The notes under the pieces were generated by a model, which saw only the letters and a program-made list of their open reading frames with translations, was not told the DNA's origin and ran no database searches. A DNA stretch of 64,000 bases from Shewanella litorisediminis (lineage in GTDB: Bacteria > Pseudomonadota > Gammaproteobacteria > Enterobacterales > Shewanellaceae), in contig NZ_CP069213.1 of NCBI RefSeq assembly GCF_016834455.1, positions 1,860,501 to 1,924,500 of the forward strand, in the 5' to 3' direction. Positions 33,108-42,207 of the stretch are shown piece after piece. Both the position numbers and the translations under genes were made by a program. Within the stretch, counting starts at the first letter, position 1. Each line of letters starts with the position of its first letter.

Positions 33108-34724
33108 TTACACCTTGAAATGCCCGAGGGCCTTGGCCAGTGCCCGGCTGATGGATTGCAGGGATCCTGCGGCGTGGCGATTGCCTTCGTTGGAGTCCAC
33201 TGCCAGCTGCATCTGTACGGAAATATTGCTGATATTGCGATTGATTTCCTCAGTGACCAGCGATTGCTCTTCGGTGGCACTGGCGAGCTGGGTATTGATG
33301 TCGTTTATCTGGGCCACCAAAGATAAAATCGCATCCATGGAAGCACCTGCCTGACGCGCCTGGGCTTGCAGCGATTCTGACAGCGTCTGGTTGGCACTGT
33401 TGGATGCTGTGACATCGCCAATGCCGGCTTGAATTTCGCTGATGATTTTTTGGATTTCGTTGGTGGACTGCTGGGTGCGGTTGGCCAGCGCACGCACTTC
33501 ATCGGCTACCACGGCAAAACCACGGCCATGGGCACCGGCACGGGCAGCCTCAATCGCGGCATTGAGCGCCAGCAGGTTGGTTTGCTCGGCGATGGCGCGA
33601 ATAACATCGAGAATGCTGCCAATCTGGCCTGAAGCTGCGCCAAGGCGCGCCGTGGTCAGCTCGGAGGCTTTAAGCTTATCCACCAGTGACTCAGTCTGCT
33701 TCAGGGTGCTGCTCATCAGCGATTGGCTTTCCTGCGCCTGACCTTTTACCTTGGCTGCAGAGTCGGCGGCCTGCTGGGTGTTATGGGCCATTTCCTGACT
33801 GGTGGCAAGCATCTGATGAATCGCCGCCGCCACGCTCTCGGTTTCCCGATGGATTTGTTCGCTGCTGCGATTGGCTGTTTCCACCGCCTGGCTGAGGGCC
33901 TGGGCATCTTCCGTCAGTTCATCGCCCATGGGTTTGATGTCTTTAATCAACTTACCGATTTTTTCGGCGAAGCGATTAAAGGCCTTGGCGAGGTGGGCCA
34001 CCTCATCCTTGCCCTCGGTATTCAGTCTGGCGCCCAGATCGCCTTCACCGTCGGCGATGTCTTCCAGCGCATTAATGGCGTGGCTCAATGGCGAGGTGAT
34101 GGAATGGTTCAGCGCCATAAAGAGGGCAAACAGCGGGGTGGAAATCAGCATCATAATGATGAGTGTGTTCCAGATGGCGGTTTCCATGGCGTCATTGACA
34201 TCGGCCACAAAGGCGCCTGTGATAACCGTCCACTGCCAGGGGGTAAATTGACGGGCTTCGGCGAGCTGCGTACCTGTTTTGTTGGTATCCGGGTTCAGGG
34301 CTTCTATCGTAGCGCTTGCCTTGCCCTTGCTGCGGGCACCTGTAACCAGGCTTTGGATGGACCTGTCGCTTACCCGGCTGCCAATTTTTTGAGACTGCCC
34401 ACCTGCAGCAAGAATTTGCCCCTCAGCGTCCACCACCATGAAGTAGCCGCCATTGCCATAGTGGGCAGCGTTGATAAGGGCTGCAACTTCCGTCTTGGCA
34501 TCGGCCTCACTGAGGCGGCCTTGCTGGGCCTGTTGCCTGTGTACTTCAACCAGCGACAGCACTGTGTCCAGCTGACCGTCATTTTGCAGCCACTTCTGCT
34601 GTTCAAGGTTATTGTATTGTTCCTGGATATTGAAGGCAGCAAAGCAAAAGGTACCTATGGCTGCCAAAGCCAACATCATGATTAGGCGCTGTAAAATAGT
34701 TAATTTTCTGAGGAAGGCAATCAT
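33108..34724 (-). CDS. Methyl-accepting chemotaxis protein with single Cache domain
   Basis: The 538-residue protein has two membrane segments (about residues 12-32 and 186-206) around a periplasmic sCache-like domain ([16 protein letters not shown] ... [15 protein letters not shown]), a HAMP domain (about 210-260) and a C-terminal signalling domain with the tip [36 protein letters not shown]. It lacks a C-terminal CheR-binding pentapeptide. Ligand unknown. It is monocistronic with its own terminator; a DUF3334 gene is divergent from it. Confidence 0.93.
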   Translation of the reverse strand: MIAFLRKLTILQRLIMMLALAAIGTFCFAAFNIQEQYNNLEQQKWLQNDGQLDTVLSLVEVHRQQAQQGRLSEADAKTEVAALINAAHYGNGGYFMVVDAEGQILAAGGQSQKIGSRVSDRSIQSLVTGARSKGKASATIEALNPDTNKTGTQLAEARQFTPWQWTVITGAFVADVNDAMETAIWNTLIIMMLISTPLFALFMALNHSITSPLSHAINALEDIADGEGDLGARLNTEGKDEVAHLAKAFNRFAEKIGKLIKDIKPMGDELTEDAQALSQAVETANRSSEQIHRETESVAAAIHQMLATSQEMAHNTQQAADSAAKVKGQAQESQSLMSSTLKQTESLVDKLKASELTTARLGAASGQIGSILDVIRAIAEQTNLLALNAAIEAARAGAHGRGFAVVADEVRALANRTQQSTNEIQKIISEIQAGIGDVTASNSANQTLSESLQAQARQAGASMDAILSLVAQINDINTQLASATEEQSLVTEEINRNISNISVQMQLAVDSNEGNRHAAGSLQSISRALAKALGHFKV

Positions 34725-35025
34725 GGCCGTCTCCGTAAGCTTCAGGGCAGGCGAGAGTTTATCAGATAGCGTTGGTCAAACTGTGCGACCTTGGTGTGAA
34801 TCCCCGGGCAAAAGTGTAAATCCGTGATCCTTGCCCAACTCCGTCGCTGCAAAGGCACCAGAGATATGGGTATCAACGCAGAATCAGGGTGTATAGTGGG
34901 AATAAACAGCGCAGGCACCAGTTGTTGACAAAACAGTCGCTTATCAGGTTAATCGTTTGTTTTGACTTTGATTTCAAGTGAATTTATGCGCAAGATTAAC
35001 TAATTCAATCAAAAGGCGGATAAAG
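34725..35025. other. Divergent control region, no gene seen
   Basis: About 300 bases between the chemoreceptor and the DUF3334 gene. I see no clear operator. A ribosome-binding AAGGCGGA precedes the DUF3334 ATG. Confidence 0.4.
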
Positions 35026-35712
35026 ATGAGCGTTACTCAGATAGTTACCTCAGAAGACATATTGCTGAAACTCTGTCATTCAGTGTCCCATGTGCTGTCC
35101 CACACCAGTGGCAGCAGAGTTACCCACGCGGCCATGGTGCAAAATATCTCCCGCACCCGTTTAAAGCCGGATCTGGGCTGTTTCTCCATCTTTGATGGCG
35201 GATTTTCGGGTTTGGTGGTGATTAACTTCTCGGCCGCAGCCGCCGTGGAAATTTATCGCCGTTATATGCTCAACATGGGCATGCCAGAAGGAGAGTTGGC
35301 CTTTTCCCACACCTCAGATGAGGTGGGTAACGTCATGGGTGAGCTGATGAACCAGATCCTGGGGGACTTTATCGGTAAGGTATCCAAGGAACTGCAAACC
35401 TCCATCAGTCAGAGCCAGCCCAAAATGCTGACCATCAACAAAGAAATCACCATCTCCATCGACGCCAATCTGGATGAACCTGTGGTCCGCCGTGTGTCTT
35501 TTATGACCGAAAGCAATCACATCTTCTATCTTGAATTTGCCATGGACAGGACAGAGTTTGCCAAAACCCGTGAGTTTGAGCTGGATGAAGAATTCGATCC
35601 GGATTTTCTGATTGAGCAGCACGGCAACCCCAAGTCTCCCTGGTCACAGATGGCAGGTAAGGGCATAGTGGCCGATGATGCTGATGATTTGCTCGATGAG
35701 CTTGGGATCTAA
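35026..35712 (+). CDS. DUF3334 family protein (CheX-like)
   Basis: A 228-residue protein matching DUF3334 (SVTQIVTSEDILLKLCHSVSHVLS; HTSDEVGNVMGELMNQILGDF). The EVGNVMGELMNQI helix resembles the CheC/CheX phosphatase helix E..N. In Shewanella it lies next to a chemoreceptor here, which fits a chemotaxis phosphatase-like role but that is inference. Start at 35026 is supported by AAGGCGGA. Confidence 0.78.
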   Translation: MSVTQIVTSEDILLKLCHSVSHVLSHTSGSRVTHAAMVQNISRTRLKPDLGCFSIFDGGFSGLVVINFSAAAAVEIYRRYMLNMGMPEGELAFSHTSDEVGNVMGELMNQILGDFIGKVSKELQTSISQSQPKMLTINKEITISIDANLDEPVVRRVSFMTESNHIFYLEFAMDRTEFAKTREFELDEEFDPDFLIEQHGNPKSPWSQMAGKGIVADDADDLLDELGI

Positions 35713-35815
35713 AGTCGCTTGCTATACAAGGAATTGCACTTGATCTACCATGGGCTTGCCGTCCTGTGTCGGGGCGGTGGCCTGTGGCCCGAGCAAAAAT
35801 AACAAGAGTCCTGTT

Positions 35816-36844
35816 ATGGCGAGTAAAGCGACCTCTATCGATATTGCCTATCGGGCGGGTGTGTCCCAGTCCACGGTGTCCCGAGCCCTGAGGGACAGCC
35901 CCTTGGTGAGTCCGGAAACCAAAGAAAAAATCCGGGCCATCGCCCGCGAGCTTAACTACAAGGTAGACAAAAACGCCAGCAATCTGCGTACCCAGAACAG
36001 CCATACTCTGGCGCTGCTGCTTTGCGAAGACCCCACCAACGACGATTCCCTGATTAATCCGTTCTTTTTGTCGATGCTGGGCTCCATTACCCGGGCAACA
36101 GCCAAGCAGGGCTATGATTTGTTGGTGTCTTTTCAGCAACTTTCCAGCGACTGGCACGCCGACTACGAAGACAGCAACAAAGCAGACGGCATTATTCTGC
36201 TGGGCTACGGCGACTTTGTTGACTACGAGCACAAGCTGGAGCGCTTGCTGGCACAAAACACCCACTTTGTGATTTGGGGGGCGGAGCACAACAAGTCGAC
36301 GGTAGCTTCCGTGGGCTGCGACAATCAGCAGGGCGGTTTGATAGCGACCGAACACTTGTTGTCCCTTGGTCGCAAGTCGGTGGCATTTTTGGGGGATGCC
36401 TCAAGCCACAGCCCTGAATTTCGTGACCGCTACCTTGGCCATGTCCGGGCACTGAAAGATGCCGGTCTTGCGGCAGATAAACGCTGCCAGGTGGATGCCA
36501 TCAGCACCGAAAGTGCAGGCTTCGATGCCGCCAACAAGCTTATTCGAAAAGGGGCTCACTTTGATGCCATCTTTGCCGCCAGTGATTTGATTGCCATCGG
36601 TGCCATCAGGGCGCTGAAAGAAGCCGGACTTCGGGTGCCCGAAGATGTGGCTGTGGTGGGTTACGATGATATTCCGGTGGCCAGCTTTGCCAATCCGCCG
36701 CTGACCACCATAAAACAAAACACCCAGCTTGCCGGCGAGATGCTGGTGGAAAGTTTGCTTAAGCTGATTCACGGTGAGGCCGTGCCCCCAAGGTTAATCC
36801 CAACCAGTCTGGTGGTGAGGAAATCCTGCGGCATCGACCTGTGA
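35816..36844 (+). CDS. LacI family regulator of maltodextrin genes (MalR/AglR-type)
   Basis: The 342-residue protein has the N-terminal LacI helix-turn-helix (SIDIAYRAGVSQSTVSRALRDSPLVSPETKEKI, residues 6-40) and hinge, then a periplasmic-binding-like effector domain with VVGYDDIPVASFANPPLTTI near the C-terminus. It is next to the glucoamylase and maltose transporter, and three palindromes TGCATACGTATKCA around the locus are of LacI type. Start at 35816 is chosen for the family pattern. Effector is probably maltose or glucose, not proven. Confidence 0.88.
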   Translation: MASKATSIDIAYRAGVSQSTVSRALRDSPLVSPETKEKIRAIARELNYKVDKNASNLRTQNSHTLALLLCEDPTNDDSLINPFFLSMLGSITRATAKQGYDLLVSFQQLSSDWHADYEDSNKADGIILLGYGDFVDYEHKLERLLAQNTHFVIWGAEHNKSTVASVGCDNQQGGLIATEHLLSLGRKSVAFLGDASSHSPEFRDRYLGHVRALKDAGLAADKRCQVDAISTESAGFDAANKLIRKGAHFDAIFAASDLIAIGAIRALKEAGLRVPEDVAVVGYDDIPVASFANPPLTTIKQNTQLAGEMLVESLLKLIHGEAVPPRLIPTSLVVRKSCGIDL

Positions 36845-36941
36845 ACGAACAGAGCGATAGTCGCAACCAAAAAGGCGCCAGTGGGTATCCACCCAGTCAT
36901 GGATGCAAAACCGGCGTTCGATAAACGCTATTTCCACCCAT

Positions 36942-36969
36942 AAAAAAGGAGCCGCACGGCTCCTTTTTT
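36942..36969. terminator. Bidirectional terminator between the LacI gene and glucoamylase gene
   Basis: AAAAAAGGAGCCG-ca-CGGCTCCTTTTTT is a near-perfect hairpin between convergent genes, T-rich on both strands. Confidence 0.93.
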
Positions 36970-36984
36970 ATACAACAGCCAGCT

Positions 36985-39438
36985 TTACTTGGCGTCGTCC
37001 TCAGTTTGTGTAGCGAAGGGGTAGTGATCCCACACCTTGGCATCATGGACAGAACGCACCAGTTTCACGTATTCGGCGTGGGTCCAGGCAAGGGGCGTTG
37101 CCGAATTGGTGCCATCACCGGGGCGATAGCCAAAGCGCGTGTCATCGCCCACGCCGTCCCATACCTGCTCAGGCAGCATGCCGCCGCCGTTGGCAAGACT
37201 CTCCATGCCGGCCACGTAGGTATCAATCAGGCGGCGTTTATCGGCATCACTGAGCGGCTTGCCTCCCAACGTGGCTTTGGCGAGCTCATAATGGCCCCGT
37301 TCACCGGTAAAGAAGGGCCAAACACGACCACGCTGATTGGCACTGTTGCTGCCATTCTCGGCATAGTTGGCGCCAGTGACCGTATCTTCGCCGTAGCCAT
37401 CGTTACCGTAACGCCTGAAGCCCGGGAATGCCTGTCCCTGCGCCGTGGTGAAGTCATAGCGGATGCGCAGATTGTCCTCAAGGGTCTTGTCATCCACCAG
37501 GGCCAGGGTATTGAGAATGAGCGGGTTGTCAGCGCCGCGCACGCCATAACGCACCAGCTCAAGGAAGCCACCATCGAGGATCTGACGCTGATCCAGCCCG
37601 GGACGACCATTGTTGTCGGCGAGTTTTGCGTCGGTATCCGGCGTGCCCTCAGGGGAAATACGCAGAATATAGGGTTTATCCGACAGTAACCCTTTGTTTG
37701 TTACCGTACGAGCTTCAAGCTGCTCGCTGTAGTTTGTTGCTGCTGCGAGGTATTTCTGCGCCCCTTCGCTGTCGCCGGCATGCTCGGCAAGGGCTGCGGC
37801 GGCCTGCAAGCCTGTGATCACCGCCGCCATGGTGGACGGTGAAAATCCGGCCTGTTCCTCCCAGCGTTCCTGTTGGGTACTTGGGGGAGTGATGGTGCGC
37901 TGATTCCAGTCGAGTTTGATATCACCGCCGCTGACCAGAAAATCGGCCGCGCTTTTGAGCATATCCTGATACCACAGGCGCGCCTCATCATCGCTAAGCT
38001 CACCGGCTTGCCACAGCTTCCAGCCGAGCATGATGGGCATGGCGGTTTGGTCCAGCTGCACAGCTACCCATTCGATTTGCCCATCCACATGGGTCTTTTG
38101 CAGGAACCAACCGGGGGCACCTTCGTAGCCTTTGAGTGCCGGGCCTGCCTGAATTTGTTTGAGGTATTCAAAAGCGACCTTGGGGGTTTGGGTATCGCCC
38201 AGCGCCAAAAATGCCATGGCGCACTGGTAGAAATCCCTTGGCCACACGGCCTTGTAGCCTGTGCTCGGGGTAACGGCAGGGATGGTATCGCCCCAGGGAT
38301 TGGACAGGGACGCAATGAGCGCGCCTGCATGGGTTTTGTCTTCCTGCGCCTTGAGCACCATGGCACTTACGTTAAGGAGTCGGCCCTTATCAGCCGTGGC
38401 ATCTCCCATGGTATTCAGTGCCGGCAATGACGCCAGATATTGGCGCCAACCGGGCGTGCTGTCGTTACCCCTGAAATCCTCTGCCAGCTTATCAAAGCCT
38501 GCAGTCAGGGACGCCCGGGCGTTGGCTGTCGCGGCATCAGCACCCTGGCCAAATCCCAGCACCATATCAAAGGTGAGGGTTTCGCCCCTGGCGAGTGTTT
38601 TCAGCTCCCCGGTGAGGGCCACGTTACCCACTTGAGGGGCCGCAGCATCGCTAAAGGTCTGGCTGTAGCCGGGCAGGGGAGCGCCCGCCATGATGGCCTC
38701 AACGCCACTGGATACCCCTTCAAAACCCACTTGTCGGCGCACGAAATCCGTGCTGATTTCCAGGCTTAAGGCGCTGGAGTCCTGTGCCTTGTCGGTGATC
38801 ACAAAACCTTTGTCAGACAGATTTGCCAGATCATCTGCGCCGCCATTGTCGATGTGCGGATCGGCATACAGGAAGGGGGTAATGCCATCTTCAAGGGCCT
38901 CAATGGTGACCCGCATGATAAGAGAATCCCGATGGGGATCTGTGACTATCTTTTTCTCGATTCGGTATTTTTGCTCTTTATCGGTACTGGTGAGCTGGAG
39001 CGCGAGCGACTCAGGACGTCCTTTATCGTCGGTGTGCAAATAGTCCTGCCGGTGGTTGGCATCTTTTGCTTCGAAATCGACAAAATCCTTGCCCTTGATG
39101 ATAAAGGACAGCTCACGCAGCTGGGCGTTGTGGATAAGACCATACATGGTTTCGGTCAGCACCCCGTTGGCGACCGAATACCACACCCGGCTTACCGGAT
39201 TTTGTGCCGTGCCCGCGTAGGCACCGTCCACATAGGGCTCATAACTGGTCCCAATACCGGTCTTGCCCGCAAATGCCCATAGTGGGGTATTGCCGGGGGC
39301 GCCCGGTGCAACCTTCACGGCTGCCTTGGCATCTATGGGTTCCTGGGGGGCGGGCGCCTTTTCACAGGCTGAAACACCGAGCGCTGCCGCAATGGCAAGG
39401 CTCAGGGCACGAAGCGAAGAAGAATTGGTCACTGGCAC
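36985..39438 (-). CDS. GH15 glucoamylase (glucan 1,4-alpha-glucosidase), predicted lipoprotein
   Basis: Releases glucose from starch ends. The 817-residue protein has a lipoprotein signal (SLRALSLAIAAALGVSAC), an N-terminal GH15 beta-sandwich, and a catalytic (alpha/alpha)6 domain with WPRDFYQCAMAFL, the region RWEEQAGFSPSTMAA containing a catalytic Glu, and PEQVWDG. A GTG at 39438 is taken as start because GGGAG lies eight bases upstream; an ATG 13 codons earlier overlaps the transporter's end. It is coupled to the transporter upstream. Confidence 0.88.
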   Translation of the reverse strand: MPVTNSSSLRALSLAIAAALGVSACEKAPAPQEPIDAKAAVKVAPGAPGNTPLWAFAGKTGIGTSYEPYVDGAYAGTAQNPVSRVWYSVANGVLTETMYGLIHNAQLRELSFIIKGKDFVDFEAKDANHRQDYLHTDDKGRPESLALQLTSTDKEQKYRIEKKIVTDPHRDSLIMRVTIEALEDGITPFLYADPHIDNGGADDLANLSDKGFVITDKAQDSSALSLEISTDFVRRQVGFEGVSSGVEAIMAGAPLPGYSQTFSDAAAPQVGNVALTGELKTLARGETLTFDMVLGFGQGADAATANARASLTAGFDKLAEDFRGNDSTPGWRQYLASLPALNTMGDATADKGRLLNVSAMVLKAQEDKTHAGALIASLSNPWGDTIPAVTPSTGYKAVWPRDFYQCAMAFLALGDTQTPKVAFEYLKQIQAGPALKGYEGAPGWFLQKTHVDGQIEWVAVQLDQTAMPIMLGWKLWQAGELSDDEARLWYQDMLKSAADFLVSGGDIKLDWNQRTITPPSTQQERWEEQAGFSPSTMAAVITGLQAAAALAEHAGDSEGAQKYLAAATNYSEQLEARTVTNKGLLSDKPYILRISPEGTPDTDAKLADNNGRPGLDQRQILDGGFLELVRYGVRGADNPLILNTLALVDDKTLEDNLRIRYDFTTAQGQAFPGFRRYGNDGYGEDTVTGANYAENGSNSANQRGRVWPFFTGERGHYELAKATLGGKPLSDADKRRLIDTYVAGMESLANGGGMLPEQVWDGVGDDTRFGYRPGDGTNSATPLAWTHAEYVKLVRSVHDAKVWDHYPFATQTEDDAK

Positions 39439-39457
39439 GAAAACGTCTCCCTGAAAT

Positions 39458-41014
39458 TTAGACCTGGTCGGCTGCATTGCTGCGCCCGGGTTCCTGCTCT
39501 CTGGCAGGGACAAAAAGCACAAATACGGCAGCCAGCACCATGGCGCTGCCACCGAGGATCAGTGCATAAATGGGTTCATTGCCAAACAGGCTCTTGAGGA
39601 TAAAACCGAGCACTGTGGCGGCCACCAGCTGGGGGATCACAATGAAAAAGTTAAAGATGCCCATGTATACGCCGAGCTTGTGCCCCGGCAGGCTGGTGGA
39701 GAGCATGGCATAGGGCACAGACAGGATTGAGGCCCAGGCAAAGCCGACACCTATCATGGGCAGCCATAAAAGGGCAGGATCGGCAATCAGGTAAAAGCTC
39801 ATCAGCCCAAGGCCGCCAAGACACAGGTTCATCATGTGAGCGCCCTTAAGGCCCAGCAGCATACACTGAAGGGGGATCACCATGGCTGCGAGGGCCGCGA
39901 AGCCGTTGTAAGAGGCAAAGAGCACACCTACCCAGTCGGCGCCGTCGTTATAAGCCTTTGAGAGCACATCGCTGCTGTGATAGTGAAATGAGGTGACTGC
40001 TGCCGTGGTGTAGATCCACATGGCAAACAGGGCGAACCAGGAGAAGAATTGTACCAGTGCCAGACGTTTCATTGCGTGGGGCATGTGGAAGAGGTCATCC
40101 ACCACTTCAAATACCATCCCAAGCTTCCCGCTGCGCTTGCCCGCCGTGTTCAAGCGCTCGGCGCAGTACCATTGCAGTGGGCCAAAGGCGAACACGCCAA
40201 GCCCAAGCAGGTACAGCTGTTTATCGAGGTTAGCCATAAAGGTGGCGGCTGTGATGACAAGGCCCAGAGTGCTCCACAGGAGGGCACCCTTGCGGTAAGC
40301 CTCGGGAGTACGACCATGTTGGCGCTCAAAACCGGTCTGCTCGTGTCCTTTAAAACGGCTGAGTTCTTCCGGGCTGTATTCGCGGCTGCTGATAACGGTC
40401 CAGCCGACGGCGGCGAGCAGTACAACGCCGCCAAGATAAAAGGAGTAACGCACAGTGTCGGCAATCTCACCTTCCGGCGCGATATTCGACACACCGGCAA
40501 AGTTTGACAGCAGATAAGGAAGCGCAGAGGCCACCACGGCGCCTATACCGATAAAGAAGCTCTGCATGGCAAAGCCCTTTGCCCGCTGCGACTCAGGCAA
40601 CTTATCGCCCACGAAGGCGCGAAATGGTTCCATGGCGATGTTGATTGAGGCATCCATTATCCACAGCATGCCGGCAGCCACCCACAGATAGGGCGAGTGG
40701 GGCATGATAAACAGCGCAAGCGTGGTGAGCACTGCACCGATGAGAAAATACGGGCGACGACGGCCAAAGCGGTTCCAGGTGTTGTCGGACAGATAACCCA
40801 CGATGGGCTGCACCAAGAGGCCGGTGAGGGGGCCAGCTATCCACAGGATGGGGATATCATCGATGCTGGCACCCAGTGTCTGGAAAATACGGCTGACGTT
40901 GGCGTTTTGCAGTGCAAAGCCAAACTGGATCCCGAGGAAGCCGAAACACATGTTGAAAATTTGCCAGAATGACAGTGGCGGTTTGTCTCTGAGCGGGGAT
41001 GTGTGGGAAGTCAT
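39458..41014 (-). CDS. malT: MFS maltose transporter (MalT-type)
   Basis: The 518-residue protein has about 12 membrane segments and the MFS loop motif VGYLSDNTWNRFGRRRP. It resembles the Shewanella/Xanthomonas MalT sugar permeases related to SLC45. Operator-like TACATACGTATTCA lies 250 bases upstream. It moves maltose or maltodextrin across the inner membrane. Confidence 0.86.
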   Translation of the reverse strand: MTSHTSPLRDKPPLSFWQIFNMCFGFLGIQFGFALQNANVSRIFQTLGASIDDIPILWIAGPLTGLLVQPIVGYLSDNTWNRFGRRRPYFLIGAVLTTLALFIMPHSPYLWVAAGMLWIMDASINIAMEPFRAFVGDKLPESQRAKGFAMQSFFIGIGAVVASALPYLLSNFAGVSNIAPEGEIADTVRYSFYLGGVVLLAAVGWTVISSREYSPEELSRFKGHEQTGFERQHGRTPEAYRKGALLWSTLGLVITAATFMANLDKQLYLLGLGVFAFGPLQWYCAERLNTAGKRSGKLGMVFEVVDDLFHMPHAMKRLALVQFFSWFALFAMWIYTTAAVTSFHYHSSDVLSKAYNDGADWVGVLFASYNGFAALAAMVIPLQCMLLGLKGAHMMNLCLGGLGLMSFYLIADPALLWLPMIGVGFAWASILSVPYAMLSTSLPGHKLGVYMGIFNFFIVIPQLVAATVLGFILKSLFGNEPIYALILGGSAMVLAAVFVLFVPAREQEPGRSNAADQV

Positions 41015-41265
41015 AGGTGTCCTGTTGTGGGTGCTTTTACCGGAGTGAACTCACGGCAGCCCTTTTATTATCGGATACAAAAAATCAGCGGCGAGAGCCT
41101 CCCTCAGACGCTCGCCGCCCAAGACCTGTTCCCACTTCGTGGAAGCGAAGCCGGGCGAGGTACTCCAAAGCCGGAAGGTCCATTCTTCCGTAACGACCCA
41201 GCCCCCGAAGGGGCTCATAATCAGCGCATTCATCCTAAACGGCGTACAGGATAAGTGACAACTAC

Positions 41266-41281
41266 TTACATACGTATTCAT
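41266..41281. promoter_or_regulatory. LacI-type operator upstream of malT
   Basis: TTACATACGTATTCAT shares the core of two other sites in the cluster. Confidence 0.72.
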
Positions 41282-41340
41282 CCCCATGGAATAACCTGCG
41301 TGCAACATGCCCTTACGACTGTAAGTAATTGTTAATGGCT

Positions 41341-41357
41341 GAAATTGTTACAATTTC
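41341..41357. promoter_or_regulatory. Perfect palindrome upstream of the PaiB-like gene
   Basis: GAAATTG-tta-CAATTTC has seven-base arms with a three-base spacer, 69 bases before the TTG start. It looks like a dimeric regulator's operator. The regulator is unknown. Confidence 0.45.
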
Positions 41358-41425
41358 TGTTTTCCCGCTTGTGCTGTAATCTTTGGGTGTTAAGCTGCTG
41401 TTAGCTTTGACTGGAGGAGCCTGAA

Positions 41426-42070
41426 TTGTACATTCCCGCCGCGATGAGCCTCAACGATGCCGAGGCCGTCAGTTTGATTGATAACTATCCGTTTGCCTTA
41501 CTTATTTCCAACCAGCAAGGCCTGGTGGCAAGTCATTTGCCACTGCTGTTTGACAGTGACAGGCGACGGCTCATTGGGCATATGGCCAAGGCCAACGGTC
41601 AATGGCGTGCCCTGGATGGCCAATCTGTGTTGGTGGTGTTTTCCGGTCCTCATGCCTATATCAGCCCCCGCTGGTATGAGGGCTCACCCAATGTGCCTAC
41701 CTGGAACTACACCGCAGCCCATGTGTATGGCACCTTTAAGTTGCTTAACCCCACAGAGGATGGTTTGAGTGTTGAAGCCGTGCTTAAACAAACCATCGCC
41801 AGATTTGAATCCGATCTGTGGCAGGATGAGGCTGTGATGCCCACAGACTATGTCGGCAAACTGAGTCAGGCCATCGTCGCCTTCGAGATAGTGGTAGAAC
41901 GTATCGAGGCCAAGGCCAAACTGGGTCAGCAGCGAAAGATTGGCGATCAACAGGGGGTATCGGCGGCGCTCAAGGCCTCCGGACGGCTCGATGACAAGGC
42001 CTTGTACCGTGAAATGCAGCGGATGGGACTGGGGCTTGGTATCGAGTCTGACGCAGCTCCTGACCAGTAA
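41426..42070 (+). CDS. PaiB-like FMN-binding protein
   Basis: The 214-residue protein has the PaiB family start (MYIPAAMSLNDAEAVSLIDNYPFALLIS) and the FMN-binding split barrel (HMAKANGQWRALDGQSVLVVFSGPHAYISPRWY). The start is a TTG at 41426 because GGAGGAG lies eight bases upstream and MYIP is the family start. PaiB has been called a negative regulator in Bacillus, but its function is not well defined. It is the odd gene in a sugar cluster. Confidence 0.85.
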   Translation: MYIPAAMSLNDAEAVSLIDNYPFALLISNQQGLVASHLPLLFDSDRRRLIGHMAKANGQWRALDGQSVLVVFSGPHAYISPRWYEGSPNVPTWNYTAAHVYGTFKLLNPTEDGLSVEAVLKQTIARFESDLWQDEAVMPTDYVGKLSQAIVAFEIVVERIEAKAKLGQQRKIGDQQGVSAALKASGRLDDKALYREMQRMGLGLGIESDAAPDQ

Positions 42071-42131
42071 ACTCAGAGCTCAGCATTCATATCAACTAAA
42101 CCTTGGATGGCTGGCCAAATTTGATTAAGTC

Positions 42132-42162
42132 CGGGCCCGGGAGCTGTCAGTTCCCGGGCCCG
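42132..42162. terminator. Strong GC hairpin between convergent genes
   Basis: CGGGCCCGGGA-gctgtcagt-TCCCGGGCCCG is an 11-base perfect stem with a nine-base loop and no T tract. It lies between the PaiB-like gene and the downstream GH13 gene, so it probably acts as bidirectional terminator or transcript-stabilising element. Confidence 0.65.
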
Positions 42163-42207
42163 AATGTTTGTGAGGCATCATCGCCTCAGCGGCATCAGAT
42201 TGCCCCG

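Larger units (their letters stand above)
41015..41425. other. Control region between malT and the PaiB-like gene
   Basis: About 410 bases without a gene. It holds one LacI-type palindrome (41266-41281) and a perfect palindrome GAAATTG-tta-CAATTTC (41341-41357). No RNA gene seen. Confidence 0.5.

Noticed and set aside
33723..34685. Long plus-strand frame opposite the chemoreceptor
   Set aside because: A shadow of the receptor gene with low-complexity translation.
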